DNA of 40,299 nucleotides from CAZPMT01 sp964587655 (GTDB taxonomy: Bacteria > Hydrogenedentota > Hydrogenedentia > Hydrogenedentales > SLHB01): the NCBI GenBank assembly GCA_964587655.1, contig CAZPMT010000040.1, positions 1 through 40,299 on the forward strand. The letters run 5' to 3'. Numbering within the stretch: the stretch's first letter is position 1; each line of letters begins with the position of its first letter. Under the pieces are notes generated by a model. The model was not told the origin of the DNA. It did no database searches and was given only the letters and a program-made list of their open reading frames with translations. Position numbers and translations under genes: made by a program. Shown here in pieces: positions 24,101 through 31,878 of the stretch.

Positions 24101-24417
24101 ACAACACTTTGTACTACAGCCCTGCCTCGTCGAGCGGGCCGTCCTTGACGAAGTACTTCCTCTATGCGGGCGGATTCCTGAACCCTAGAGCCTTGCTCAC
24201 GGCCGCGAAAGGCTCGAGTGTGGCTTCACCGTCGCTGACTATCGATGGTTTCGCGTTGCCGTTCAATCCGGAAGCGGCGAACGTTTGGGACCGCGACGGA
24301 GACTCGTGGGCGGACTTCGATGATATTGCTCCTGATGACCCCGATGTTGGGGACAATGACAAAGACGGGGTACCCGATCTTGATGATCCGGCCCCGAGAG
24401 ATCCCAATATTCCGTAA
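21145..24417 (+). CDS. Giant surface lipoprotein with BACON-like repeats, VWA domain and calcium-type tail (paralog 1)
   Basis: The protein has 1,090 residues. GAGGA (21133-21137) precedes ATG 21145. The n-region is unusually long (about 26 residues) and encoded partly by a palindrome copy; a hydrophobic stretch then ends in lipobox LLVGC (Cys39). N-terminal beta-sandwich repeats of the BACON/choice-of-anchor type follow (LTVSPSALNFGAIGTRQSFA; DPVVLDFGKDGYQLSFLVAN). A VWA domain spans about 484-660 with MIDAS-like DFTGS (Asp489, Thr491, Ser493; the usual second residue is Ser). Another BACON-type repeat (WQAIESIDWLTVFPPAGS) comes next, and the end is Asp-rich (DRDGDSWADFDD, DNDKDGVPDLDD), like thrombospondin type 3 calcium repeats. 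VWA domains bind proteins through a metal ion, so adhesion or envelope assembly is plausible. A tandem paralog follows. Confidence 0.85.
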   Translation: MVYQTRWCRSGLFGRSTTQFVKRGQTLACAAICLLLVGCPFLQPVLTVSPSALNFGAIGTRQSFAIFNAGNGTLEWSISEVVWDGATQTWVEQDVPWLSIDPEKLNGAISGETDRVFLNADRDGLPAGTYSGAGIQVNSNGGTMALPVLMTVPGTGGEPGTGKLVVSPTEVTINGLDDTATFTVKNEGDALVRWYADIRIAAADVPVDTPIQIAVQPGTAVTAPNETVTVTVNVPDPATFDTTYLNYVVAIRNQTDYSLVAEVNVTVDQIGPAIIAVDPVVLDFGKDGYQLSFLVANLGNQFSMLDFAVFRRVQVDSTTYAYEPYNVDADPLIAAIDAPQGMLDVQSDILTDTTMPWQFAREVSVTISRDGIEHDLEYRDLWIGAMEGLDDSGQPIIDTGVTPQKVQVRVAASASVEGAINRSRPPSLMRFVFTLRDKRGIAIDASDGRIRNQMEFYVEEDGFPLDPDESSRFVTGPDRLKYNLVLLLDFTGSMYNAGVGDPLNPLEPGAAIRQMVEAAQQFILDLPGTYRVSIMEYHDRQQPGHVIHGFDTNKAALLDSLNTFSLPQAEHGASEILDVLYDACAALVQEDPGQLLPFDEADVRSVVFISDGWDTSSTRRIDELMKFAQDSRVRFYPVGFSGRRSNPVNQSVLIKLAADTGGHSYYAGEVNDLTRLLDTESSLSFSSTTVDLAQGKATLQIRNTGSTTLTWQAIESIDWLTVFPPAGSIPPMHRRLDGSIDETGVRGATVTTATGFPPGTYQGAITIQSDSGEAAVEASMIVDGAGALSKLSLIPQTSDAGRVWRELRGQVVLTYTSLFQEGSHKYSIQSAFPDSRGEPTAAFFEKDAVYYPGDPRAGQISLATTGIQNGMAEIVLRADYVPRNITQFRFRFILDVPESLTPYLTRAERDDLLATLKAALNSGAVKLIPGGLLDGWRMIANEGNGIFMVVTEPDGYLTYASFGDMLKLTFEGLGPNDAFTVGLRIDNTLYYSPASSSGPSLTKYFLYAGGFLNPRALLTAAKGSSVASPSLTIDGFALPFNPEAANVWDRDGDSWADFDDIAPDDPDVGDNDKDGVPDLDDPAPRDPNIP
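21197..21225. repeat. 29-bp palindrome, degenerate copy 4 inside a coding region
   Basis: The left arm is perfect (21197-21207), the spacer is AAACGGG, and the right arm GACAGACTTTG (21215-21225) has two mismatches. It encodes part of the n-region (TQFVKRGQTL) of the lipoprotein signal peptide starting at 21145. Confidence 0.75.
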
Positions 24418-24491
24418 TACGCCGCTCGTCGGCGGACGCCAGCTGTCAGGTTGCGAAGACTGACCGCTGGCATCGGCTCAAAGGAGTGCTT

Positions 24492-27400
24492 ATGCGCTTG
24501 GAGAGAATACATGCCGTCAAGTTCGGCCTGCCGTGCGCACTGTTGTTGCTCGCCGGGTGTCCCGTGCTGGCGCCGATCCTCGCCATCTCACCCACTGCTT
24601 TCACTTTCGACGTCCAACATGCGGAACGCACGCTGGTCATCTCGAATGTCGGCGGAGGCACGCTGACGTGGAACGTGGCGGCCAAACCGGACTGGCTTTC
24701 GGTCGTCCCCTCAAGCGGTGAAACCACGAACGACAGCCAAGTACTCACGTTGCGCGCCGACTTCACCAACGTCGACCCCGGAAAACACGTCGGCGAAGTA
24801 TTACTGGCCTCCAACGGGGGAACCCGGGCCGTGGCGCTGAGCGCGACGGTTGTCGCCACTCCGAAGCTGGAGTTACACCCGGATTTTATCGATTTCGGCG
24901 GCTCGGCCATAACACGGACCGTTGAGATTCGTAACACCGGCGGTGGAACGCTTGAGTGGAGCGTACTGCCTCCTATCTCGGACTGGCTCTCGGTGAACCC
25001 GCAGTCCGGGGAAACGCCCGCGGGACAGAGCGACACGATAGTCATGACGATAGACCGCAGCGGTTTGTCGCCGGGCACGCAAGTGGGGCCGGTCCTTGTC
25101 GAACTAACCTCGAACGCGGGTTCAGCCATCGTGACGGTGCAGGCCATGGTTCAGTACTTCTACGTGGACCCGACGGTGCTTGATTTCGGCACGCAGATCA
25201 ACCAACTACCCCTGACCATCCGCAATACCAGCGGCGAAGACGACATCCATTGGACCATCAACGGGGCCCTGCTTCCGGCGTGGGTCACCCTCGAGCCGCC
25301 TGAGCAAGCGGGCACGCTTGTACCGGGCCAGGAACAGACGATCCTCGTCAACATTGATCGCGCGACGGCCGGCACGGGCAACGTAACCGGCGAAATCCGA
25401 TTTTCGAGTGATGGCGGCCAGGAGACGGTGCTGCTGAATATCCAGGGACCTCAGCCGGTGCTCTATGTCAACCCAACCGTCTTCGACTTCGGCAGCGTGA
25501 AGACGCAGGACGTGATGAAAATCGGGAACCCGGGCACGGGCACTTTGGAATGGACGATCGAGGAGGGTGTGTTGAGCGGCAGCGTGTTCACCGCCCAGGA
25601 TCTCCCGTGGCTCACCCTTTCCGCGGCGACAGGCCAGACGCCGTCTAACGCTGAAAACGCGATCACGTTGCAGATCGATCGGTCGCAGGTTCCGGCCAAT
25701 CCGGACGCGCCATACAAAGGGGACCTGCGGGTTCGCTCGGCGGACGGACAGGAAACGATTGTGTCCCTCAGCATGAAGGCGCTGCCTCCGACCCTAAAGG
25801 TGTTGCCGACGCAACTGAACTTCGGCACGACCTATGTGAACAAGAACCTTGCGATCTGGAACGGCGGTCTGGGCGTCGTGAATTGGCGGATTGACACGTC
25901 GGGCAAGCCCGCGTGGGTTTCGATCAGTCCCGTGGACGGCGGCGGCATAGCGAGCGGCACGGTGAGCGGCGAGGACACGGATGCGGTAAAGGTAACGGTG
26001 GATCGGACCGGCCTGCCTCCGGCCGGCGTCGATTACACGTGGACGTTGCAGGTCACGGCGCTGGACGGAGCGAACAACGCGCTGCCCGCGGCCAGCGTCA
26101 AGGTATCGATGAACGTCGCGCGCGTGGCGGCCATCAGCATTGACTCGGGCCAAAGCCCGGACGGCGTTCCGAACGTGGATACGAACGGCATCCCGTTTGT
26201 CCCTCTGGGAACTATCGAGGACTCGGGCACTTTCACCGTCCGCAATCTGGGTACGGGCACGTTGTCGTGGCGGGTGGCCTCGACGCCCCTCCCCGCGTGG
26301 CTGACGTCGATTGATCCCGCGCAAGGGGCCTTGGAGCCGCAAGAAGAGCGCATCGTCACGGTAACCGTGGACCGCACCGGTCTCCCCTTCGGCGCCGTCA
26401 CGTTCACGCTCGACATCGGGTCCAACGATCCCGTAAACGCGACGGTTCCCGTGCGCGTGGAGATGCAGGTTCCGAAGGTCGCGGCCATCGGGGTCAAGCC
26501 CTCTGAAATCGCGATGGGCCTCTACGACATTTCGGATTCCTTCGAGGTGGCCAACACCGGCGACCCCGGATCGATACTGAATTTTGCGATCGTCAGCACG
26601 AAACCGTGGCTGTACTTCTATCCGGAAACCGGGTTGAGCGAGGGCACCTCGAGCGTCATAAAGGATTGGCGAAACGTAGACATATCGATCAACCGCGCGC
26701 AACTCACCGGCAGCGGAGACACGGGCGAGTTTGTCATCACGGCCTTCGAGATCGATGAGAACGGACGGCGCCGGACGATCACCTCCATCGAGGAAAAGCG
26801 CGTGAAGGTATCGGTCGAAGCGGCGCCCCTCTCCTTCGAAGGCGCCAAGGCGCGCACGCGCATCCCGTCGCTTGTCAGGTTTACGTTCATGATGCGCGAC
26901 ATCGCCTACGACGTCCTTCCGCTTCCGGACAATCTCCTCGATCAGTACTTGGGAAGCTTCTCCATTTTCGAGCAGGACATTGCCCTCGAGATCTCCGAAA
27001 CAAGCCAGCTCCTCACGAGCGGCGCGAACCTGCGCACGAACGTGGCCATCTTGCTGGACTATTCCGGGAGCATGTTAAACGCGGCGAAATCCGTGGGTGA
27101 CCCGGCCATCGCCAATGCGCCGGACCCGCTGCAGGCTTTGTATGAGCAGGCCGTGGGACGCCTGATCCAGGAATTGCCGGGCACGTATAACATCGCGTTG
27201 ATGGAGTTCCACGAGCGGTCTCAACCCACGCGCTTCGTGAATCCGACCGGGCCGATGTTCACGACGGACAAGAACCTGTTGCTCGAGCGGCTCTCGAGCA
27301 TTCGCATCATCGACCACGGCGCGACGGAGTTGCTTCCGGCGGTTACGGACGCAGCGAATCTGTTGGACTACTATGACGTAAACCTTTTCCGGCAGTCGTT

Positions 27401-28988
27401 CGATGACGCGGACGTCCGCGCCCTCGTGTGCATTACCGATGGCCGTCTGACGACGCCGCCCGGACGTACGAAAGAGGTCCTCGACCTGCTTGCATTCTTG
27501 CGGACCCGGTTCTTCCCGGTCGGCTGGGGCCGCGGCGTGTTCCACGAACCGCTTGCGCGCCTTTCCGCGGGCTCGGGCGGACACTACTATCCTTCGGCGG
27601 AGGAACGCTCCGGACAGACAGCGCCTGACGGCAGTCCGGTCCTTCGTCCCGTGGTAAACGAGTTGCTGAACTGGTGTAGCACGGAAGATCCGGCACAGTT
27701 CCCGTGCGACCAGTCCATTGCTAGAGATCTCACGTCGCAAGTTGTGCTCAGCTACGTGACGTTGACGGAAGATGCGCCCGTGACGGTGCGCGTGGATGCG
27801 AAGTTCGACAACCCGAACGATAATGACGGCATATGCCTTCCGGACCAGGGCTTGATAAACGGTTCGGTAACGCAAAAGCAGCTTGATTTCCTGGCCATCG
27901 CGGGCGACGTCCGGCTGGGCCAGATCTCGCTGCGCAGCGAAGGTCTTCAAGCAGATCATGCGCGATTGGTGGTGCGCGCCGAGTACGTGCCGCGCAACAT
28001 CGAGACCCTCCAATTCAGTATCGTGAGCGGGCAGGCGTTCAGCCCGCCGACGCTCGTGGACGGCATCCTGAATGGCTGGACGCTGACGGCGGAAGGCGGA
28101 GATCTATATCGCCTGACGAAGCCGGCCGACGGCGGCCCGCTGCCGTACGGCACGTTCGGCGATCTGCTCGTGCTTGACTTCCCCGATCCAATCCCCGCGG
28201 GCGGCGCCCTCGTATCCTTCGCGGTCACGGACCCCGTTTACGACTCGATGGACTTGCAGGGCAAGTATTTCGTGTGTCCCGACACCGTGCGGGTCAGTTC
28301 GCTGGGTTCATTTGCACCGGCGTTCCCGACGCCGGGCATCACAGTCACATCGCCGCCGAATGAAACGCGCATCATCGATTTCGGCGATGGATTGAACTCG
28401 GCCCAGGTTGAGCTGCGCAATATCGGCGGCAGCCACGCGCCGACCGGCGTATGGCTCAACTGGGAAGTGACCGACCTCCCGCAGTTCCTCGTCGCGGATA
28501 CGAAGACGGGAATGCTTGTCTCGACCACCGAAACCGACGTGCTAACGCTGAATCTGGACCGTTCGTTTCCGCCGGGCTTCTACTCGACATTCTTCAACGT
28601 TTTCTTCGACGCGAACCTGTTGGGCGGGGAACCGTTCAGTGTCCCGATCACTGTGCTCATGACGATTCAGAATCCGCTCCTGCAAGTAACGTCAACGTAT
28701 TTCACGCCGGGCTTCTACGTTCTAGATTTCGGTTCGGCGGACAATACGCAGTCGTTCGAAGTGTCGAACGCCGGACAGAGCACCTTGCACTGGCGCGTGG
28801 ACACGACCGCGTTCCCGGATTGGCTGAACCTAACGCCCAATTCGGGGTTGGCGTCGCTGGGCGACAACATCCTGGTCACCGTGCTCGTGAATCGGACGGA
28901 CCTTGCGTCCGGCACGTACGCGTACGATTTCATCGTGCAGAGCGACGGAGGCGTCCGGACGATTACGGCCACGATGGTCGTGCCCTGA
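24492..28988 (+). CDS. Giant surface lipoprotein with many BACON-like repeats and a VWA domain (paralog 2)
   Basis: The protein has 1,498 residues. AAGGAG (24481-24486) precedes ATG 24492. The signal is MRLERIHAVKFGLPCALLLL with lipobox LLAGC (Cys23). At least six BACON-like beta-sandwich repeats follow, each with a FDFG or DFG strand, a TLEW/TLTW strand and a W-L-S/T-V-x-P turn (ISNVGGGTLTWNVAAKPDWL; DFGGSAITRTVEIRNTGGGT; SVKTQDVMKIGNPGTGTLEW). The VWA domain is about 851-1030, with a canonical MIDAS DYSGS (Asp856, Ser858, Ser860). Two more repeats close the protein (FGDGLNSAQVELRNIGGSHA; FGSADNTQSFEVSNAGQSTL). It is a paralog of the gene 74 bp upstream, as the shared LPGTY(N/R)-x-(A/S)-(L/I)-M-E-(F/Y)-H motif shows, but lacks the Asp-rich tail. 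A cell-surface adhesive or scaffolding role is inferred. Confidence 0.85.
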   Translation: MRLERIHAVKFGLPCALLLLAGCPVLAPILAISPTAFTFDVQHAERTLVISNVGGGTLTWNVAAKPDWLSVVPSSGETTNDSQVLTLRADFTNVDPGKHVGEVLLASNGGTRAVALSATVVATPKLELHPDFIDFGGSAITRTVEIRNTGGGTLEWSVLPPISDWLSVNPQSGETPAGQSDTIVMTIDRSGLSPGTQVGPVLVELTSNAGSAIVTVQAMVQYFYVDPTVLDFGTQINQLPLTIRNTSGEDDIHWTINGALLPAWVTLEPPEQAGTLVPGQEQTILVNIDRATAGTGNVTGEIRFSSDGGQETVLLNIQGPQPVLYVNPTVFDFGSVKTQDVMKIGNPGTGTLEWTIEEGVLSGSVFTAQDLPWLTLSAATGQTPSNAENAITLQIDRSQVPANPDAPYKGDLRVRSADGQETIVSLSMKALPPTLKVLPTQLNFGTTYVNKNLAIWNGGLGVVNWRIDTSGKPAWVSISPVDGGGIASGTVSGEDTDAVKVTVDRTGLPPAGVDYTWTLQVTALDGANNALPAASVKVSMNVARVAAISIDSGQSPDGVPNVDTNGIPFVPLGTIEDSGTFTVRNLGTGTLSWRVASTPLPAWLTSIDPAQGALEPQEERIVTVTVDRTGLPFGAVTFTLDIGSNDPVNATVPVRVEMQVPKVAAIGVKPSEIAMGLYDISDSFEVANTGDPGSILNFAIVSTKPWLYFYPETGLSEGTSSVIKDWRNVDISINRAQLTGSGDTGEFVITAFEIDENGRRRTITSIEEKRVKVSVEAAPLSFEGAKARTRIPSLVRFTFMMRDIAYDVLPLPDNLLDQYLGSFSIFEQDIALEISETSQLLTSGANLRTNVAILLDYSGSMLNAAKSVGDPAIANAPDPLQALYEQAVGRLIQELPGTYNIALMEFHERSQPTRFVNPTGPMFTTDKNLLLERLSSIRIIDHGATELLPAVTDAANLLDYYDVNLFRQSFDDADVRALVCITDGRLTTPPGRTKEVLDLLAFLRTRFFPVGWGRGVFHEPLARLSAGSGGHYYPSAEERSGQTAPDGSPVLRPVVNELLNWCSTEDPAQFPCDQSIARDLTSQVVLSYVTLTEDAPVTVRVDAKFDNPNDNDGICLPDQGLINGSVTQKQLDFLAIAGDVRLGQISLRSEGLQADHARLVVRAEYVPRNIETLQFSIVSGQAFSPPTLVDGILNGWTLTAEGGDLYRLTKPADGGPLPYGTFGDLLVLDFPDPIPAGGALVSFAVTDPVYDSMDLQGKYFVCPDTVRVSSLGSFAPAFPTPGITVTSPPNETRIIDFGDGLNSAQVELRNIGGSHAPTGVWLNWEVTDLPQFLVADTKTGMLVSTTETDVLTLNLDRSFPPGFYSTFFNVFFDANLLGGEPFSVPITVLMTIQNPLLQVTSTYFTPGFYVLDFGSADNTQSFEVSNAGQSTLHWRVDTTAFPDWLNLTPNSGLASLGDNILVTVLVNRTDLASGTYAYDFIVQSDGGVRTITATMVVP

Positions 28989-29020
28989 GAGAAAAACTAT
29001 CCCTCCCAAACGTGTGGACA

Positions 29021-29080
29021 TCCATGTTTATTCGTGTTTGTCCGTGTTTGTCCGTGTCTGTCCGTGTTCATCCGTGGTTT
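29021..29080. repeat. 10-bp tandem repeat, six units
   Basis: Six imperfect copies of TCCGTGTTTG in phase (29021-29080), in the gap between paralog 2 and the transketolase genes. There is no coding sense that I trust. The rest of 28989-29192 contains nothing else I recognise. Confidence 0.75.
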
Positions 29081-29192
29081 CACTGGAATTGCATTCACGC
29101 AACTTGCGATGGGCGTCGCGACCGTATAAACTCGAAACTCAACCCAGCAGGCGATGGTCAAGTGCAGGATTGTGACCCGGCAGGAGTTTGTT

Positions 29193-30023
29193 ATGCCAAT
29201 CACGGAACAGGAAATCACGGAGTTGAAGCGCATCGCGCGAAAATTGCGGCGCGACATGGTGGACGTCACGGGGTGGGCCGGGGGCTCTCATATCGGCGGC
29301 TCGCTCAGCATGACGGAAATTCTCACGATACTCTACTGGAAGTATTTGAAGACTAACCCGGCGAACCCCGGCTGGGACGACCGGGACCGCTTTGTCCTCA
29401 GCAAGGGCCACGGTGGCGTCGGCCATGCGGTGGTGCTTGCGAACAAGGGATACTTCGACCCGGAACTGCTGAAGGAATTCAATCATTTCAACTCGCCGTT
29501 CGGGATGCATCTGGACAGTCTGAAGGCGCGCGGCGTGGACGCGTCCACGGGATCGATGGGCCACGGCTTGTCTCAGGCCGTGGGCATGGCCTTGGGCGCG
29601 CGCGTACGTAAGAAGCCGTTTCACATATATGCCGTCATGGGAGACGGTGAGTGCAACGAGGGATCGATCTGGGAGGCCGCGATGTCGGCGAGCCACTACA
29701 AACTCGCCAGCCTGACGGGGTTCGTAGACCGCAATCATCTCATGATCGACGGCGCCACGGAGAGCGTCATGAGTCTCGAACCGTTCGAGGCCAAATGGGC
29801 GGCTTTCGGATGGAAGGTGCGATCTATCGACGGACACGACTTCCGGCAACTTGCGGATTCCATTGATTTCGCTCTCGGATACACGGAAGGGCCGGTGATG
29901 ATCATCTGCGACACCGTAAAAGGCAAGGGCGTCGATTTCATGGAGAACGATCCGGCTTGGCATTACGGGGGATTGAGCGTCGATCTCATCGCCAAGGCAA
30001 AGCAGTCGATAGGAGAGGACTAG
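29193..30023 (+). CDS. Transketolase, N-terminal (TPP-binding) subunit
   Basis: The protein has 276 residues. CAGGAG (29181-29186) precedes ATG 29193. It is the PP-domain half of a split transketolase, as in many archaea and anaerobes: GGSHIGGSLSMTEILTILYW, SKGHGGVGHAVVLA, DASTGSMGHGLSQAVGMALG, then the TPP/metal motif GDGECNEGSIWEA, and VDRNHLMIDGAT. The canonical GDG-E-x-x-E-G order is kept. With the next gene it should form a heterotetrameric transketolase moving C2 units between pentose and triose/hexose phosphates in the cytoplasm. The gap to the second subunit is 3 bp, so they are co-translated. Since the window also has an inositol-type operon, feeding of pentose-like products into central metabolism is a reasonable context. 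Confidence 0.92.
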   Translation: MPITEQEITELKRIARKLRRDMVDVTGWAGGSHIGGSLSMTEILTILYWKYLKTNPANPGWDDRDRFVLSKGHGGVGHAVVLANKGYFDPELLKEFNHFNSPFGMHLDSLKARGVDASTGSMGHGLSQAVGMALGARVRKKPFHIYAVMGDGECNEGSIWEAAMSASHYKLASLTGFVDRNHLMIDGATESVMSLEPFEAKWAAFGWKVRSIDGHDFRQLADSIDFALGYTEGPVMIICDTVKGKGVDFMENDPAWHYGGLSVDLIAKAKQSIGED

Positions 30024-30026
30024 ATC

Positions 30027-31040
30027 ATGTCGAAAGAAGGCCTGACCTGGACCGTATATGACGCGGACAAGCTGACGCAGGCCGAGATCTACGGCATTAC
30101 GCTGTGCGACCTCGGCGAGACGCATCCGGAGATCGTCGGCCTGTCGGCGGATCTTGCCAGATCCACCAAGATCGGCGCCTTTGGGAAGAAGTACCCTGAA
30201 CGATTCTTCAACTTCGGGATCGCCGAACAGAACATGTTCGCGGTCGGAGCGGGTTTCGCGAAGGTGGGTTTGACCCCGTTTATCTCAACGTTCTCGGTCT
30301 TCGCCTCGATGCGCGCTTGCGAATTCCTGCGTACGGATATCTGCTATCAGAACCTGAACTGCAAGGTGATCGCGACGCACGGCGGCACGTCGTTCGGCCC
30401 CGCCGGCTCGACGCACCATTCCATCGAGGACCTGTCGATCGTGCGGGCGTTTCCGAACCTGACGGTGATCGCGCCTGCGGACGGCATTGAAACCGCGCGT
30501 GCGGTGCGTGCCTGCATGGACATCAACGGTCCCGTGTATATCCGGATCGGGCGGGGATTCGAGGCCCGCCTGTATGAATCGGAGGACTACGATTTCCAGA
30601 TCGGCAAGGCCGTCGAATTGCGGCCCGGTACGGACGCAACGATCATCGCGTGCGGCGTGGCGGTCCTGCCCGCCGTGGAGGCCTCGAAAATCCTGCACGA
30701 GGACCAAGGCCTCAGCGTGCGGGTGCTGAACATGCACACGATCAAGCCCATCGATGAAGAAGCCATCGTCAGGGCCGTACATGAGACGCGCCGCATCATC
30801 ACATTCGAAGACCACAACGTTGTCGGAGGCCTCGGCACCGCCGTGGCCGACGTGATCGCGGCAAGCGGAAAAGGATGCGCATTCAATAAGGTGGGCATCC
30901 CCGACAAATTCACGATCGTCGGCTATCCCGAGGACCTTCAACATTACTACAACATCGATACCGACGGGATCGTCGCGAAGGTTCGCGAACTGATGGGCCG
31001 CGAGTTCGAAGAGGACGAGAACTGGGAGGACGAAGTGTAG
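30027..31040 (+). CDS. Transketolase, C-terminal subunit
   Basis: The protein has 337 residues, starting at ATG 30027 just after AGGAGAGG in the end of the upstream gene. It has the Pyr and C-terminal domains: GLSADLARSTKIGAFGKKYP, RFFNFGIAEQNMFAVGAGFA (Glu of the IAEQ motif activates the cofactor imino group), FISTFSVFASMRACEFLRTD, THGGTSFGPAGSTHHSIEDL and VLNMHTIKPIDEEAI. It pairs with the N-terminal subunit before it. The same architecture occurs in DXP synthase, but the split form and IAEQN sequence fit transketolase. An acidic tail (EFEEDENWEDEV) is unusual. The next gene starts 3 bp later, which suggests a three-gene transcript. Confidence 0.92.
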   Translation: MSKEGLTWTVYDADKLTQAEIYGITLCDLGETHPEIVGLSADLARSTKIGAFGKKYPERFFNFGIAEQNMFAVGAGFAKVGLTPFISTFSVFASMRACEFLRTDICYQNLNCKVIATHGGTSFGPAGSTHHSIEDLSIVRAFPNLTVIAPADGIETARAVRACMDINGPVYIRIGRGFEARLYESEDYDFQIGKAVELRPGTDATIIACGVAVLPAVEASKILHEDQGLSVRVLNMHTIKPIDEEAIVRAVHETRRIITFEDHNVVGGLGTAVADVIAASGKGCAFNKVGIPDKFTIVGYPEDLQHYYNIDTDGIVAKVRELMGREFEEDENWEDEV

Positions 31041-31043
31041 GCC

Positions 31044-31835
31044 ATGGCGACGGAGAAGGAACTGCTAACGGCCCGGATCTTCCTGCGGGCGGCCCTGCCG
31101 GTCATCAAGGTCATGCTCGAGGACGATCCCAAGACAAGAGCGAAGTTCCAGGGGGTCAACGCGACGGTGCAGTTTGTCGCAAACGATCCCGCGGGACCCG
31201 TCGGCGCGAACTTGAAGTTCGCGGATGGCGCATTCGCGGTCGTTCACGAGATCGCGAAAGACCCCGACATCACGTTTTCGTTTCCGAGCGTGGCGCGGAT
31301 GAACGCGATGTTTGCCGGCAAACCCGCGCTGCCAAGCCTCGGGCTTTTGCTAGCCGCGCTGTTTTCAAGGCCCCGTCTCCTCATCAACGTATTTGGTCTC
31401 TTGCTTGGACTGAAGATCCTCATGCCCAACGCCAAACCGAAGACGCCCGAGCAAGCGCGGATGAAGGTTAAGATGACGCTGTACATGATCTCGACGGCCC
31501 TCAGTCAGTTAAACAAGGCCGGGGAGCCGGACATGGTGAAGTGGACCGGCAAACAGCCCGAGCGGATCTATCAGTGGTCGGTCGACGGCGAGGCAATCGC
31601 CTGTTATCTGAGGGTCAAGGCGGGCAAGACCCAGGCGGGCCGGGGCATGTATGCGCGTCGAAAACCTTTCGTCCATATGCGGTTCAGCAGCGTGGATAAC
31701 GCATTGCCAGTGATGTCCAACTCCGTCGACACCGTGCAAGCCATCTCGCAGGGGCTCGTCGTTAGCGAGGGTTCGCCGGAATACGGGGCAAAGCTCGGCG
31801 ATTTCATGCAGCGCATCGCGGCGCTTGTGGCATAG
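31044..31835 (+). CDS. SCP2 sterol-binding-like domain protein
   Basis: The protein has 263 residues and starts 3 bp after the transketolase subunit. Residues about 40-125 resemble the SCP2/sterol-transfer fold: a beta strand (NATVQFVANDPAGPVGANLK), FADGAFAVVHEIAKDPDITF, then a helical hydrophobic segment (LLLAALFSRPRLLINVFGLL) that could line a lipid pocket or contact a membrane. The C-terminal half (WTGKQPERIYQWSVDGEAIA; YLRVKAGKTQAGRGMY) is unassigned. SCP2-type domains bind lipids or CoA esters. Why it is coupled to transketolase is not obvious. Family assignment rests on general resemblance and is moderate. Without homologs it could be called conserved hypothetical. Confidence 0.55.
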   Translation: MATEKELLTARIFLRAALPVIKVMLEDDPKTRAKFQGVNATVQFVANDPAGPVGANLKFADGAFAVVHEIAKDPDITFSFPSVARMNAMFAGKPALPSLGLLLAALFSRPRLLINVFGLLLGLKILMPNAKPKTPEQARMKVKMTLYMISTALSQLNKAGEPDMVKWTGKQPERIYQWSVDGEAIACYLRVKAGKTQAGRGMYARRKPFVHMRFSSVDNALPVMSNSVDTVQAISQGLVVSEGSPEYGAKLGDFMQRIAALVA

Positions 31836-31878
31836 AATCGGCGTTGATCAGGCTGATTTCGCGCAAGGAAACGGGTAC

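Noticed and set aside
29193..31040. DXP synthase or pyruvate dehydrogenase E1 split over two genes
   Set aside because: Motif order, lengths and the IAEQN/STGSMGHGLSQ sequences fit split transketolase better.
31160..31185. CAGTTTGTCGCAAACG inside the SCP2-like gene, resembling the 29-bp palindrome
   Set aside because: Only the left-arm-like 9 bases match and there is no right arm at 7 nt; it codes normally for VQFVAN, so a chance match.
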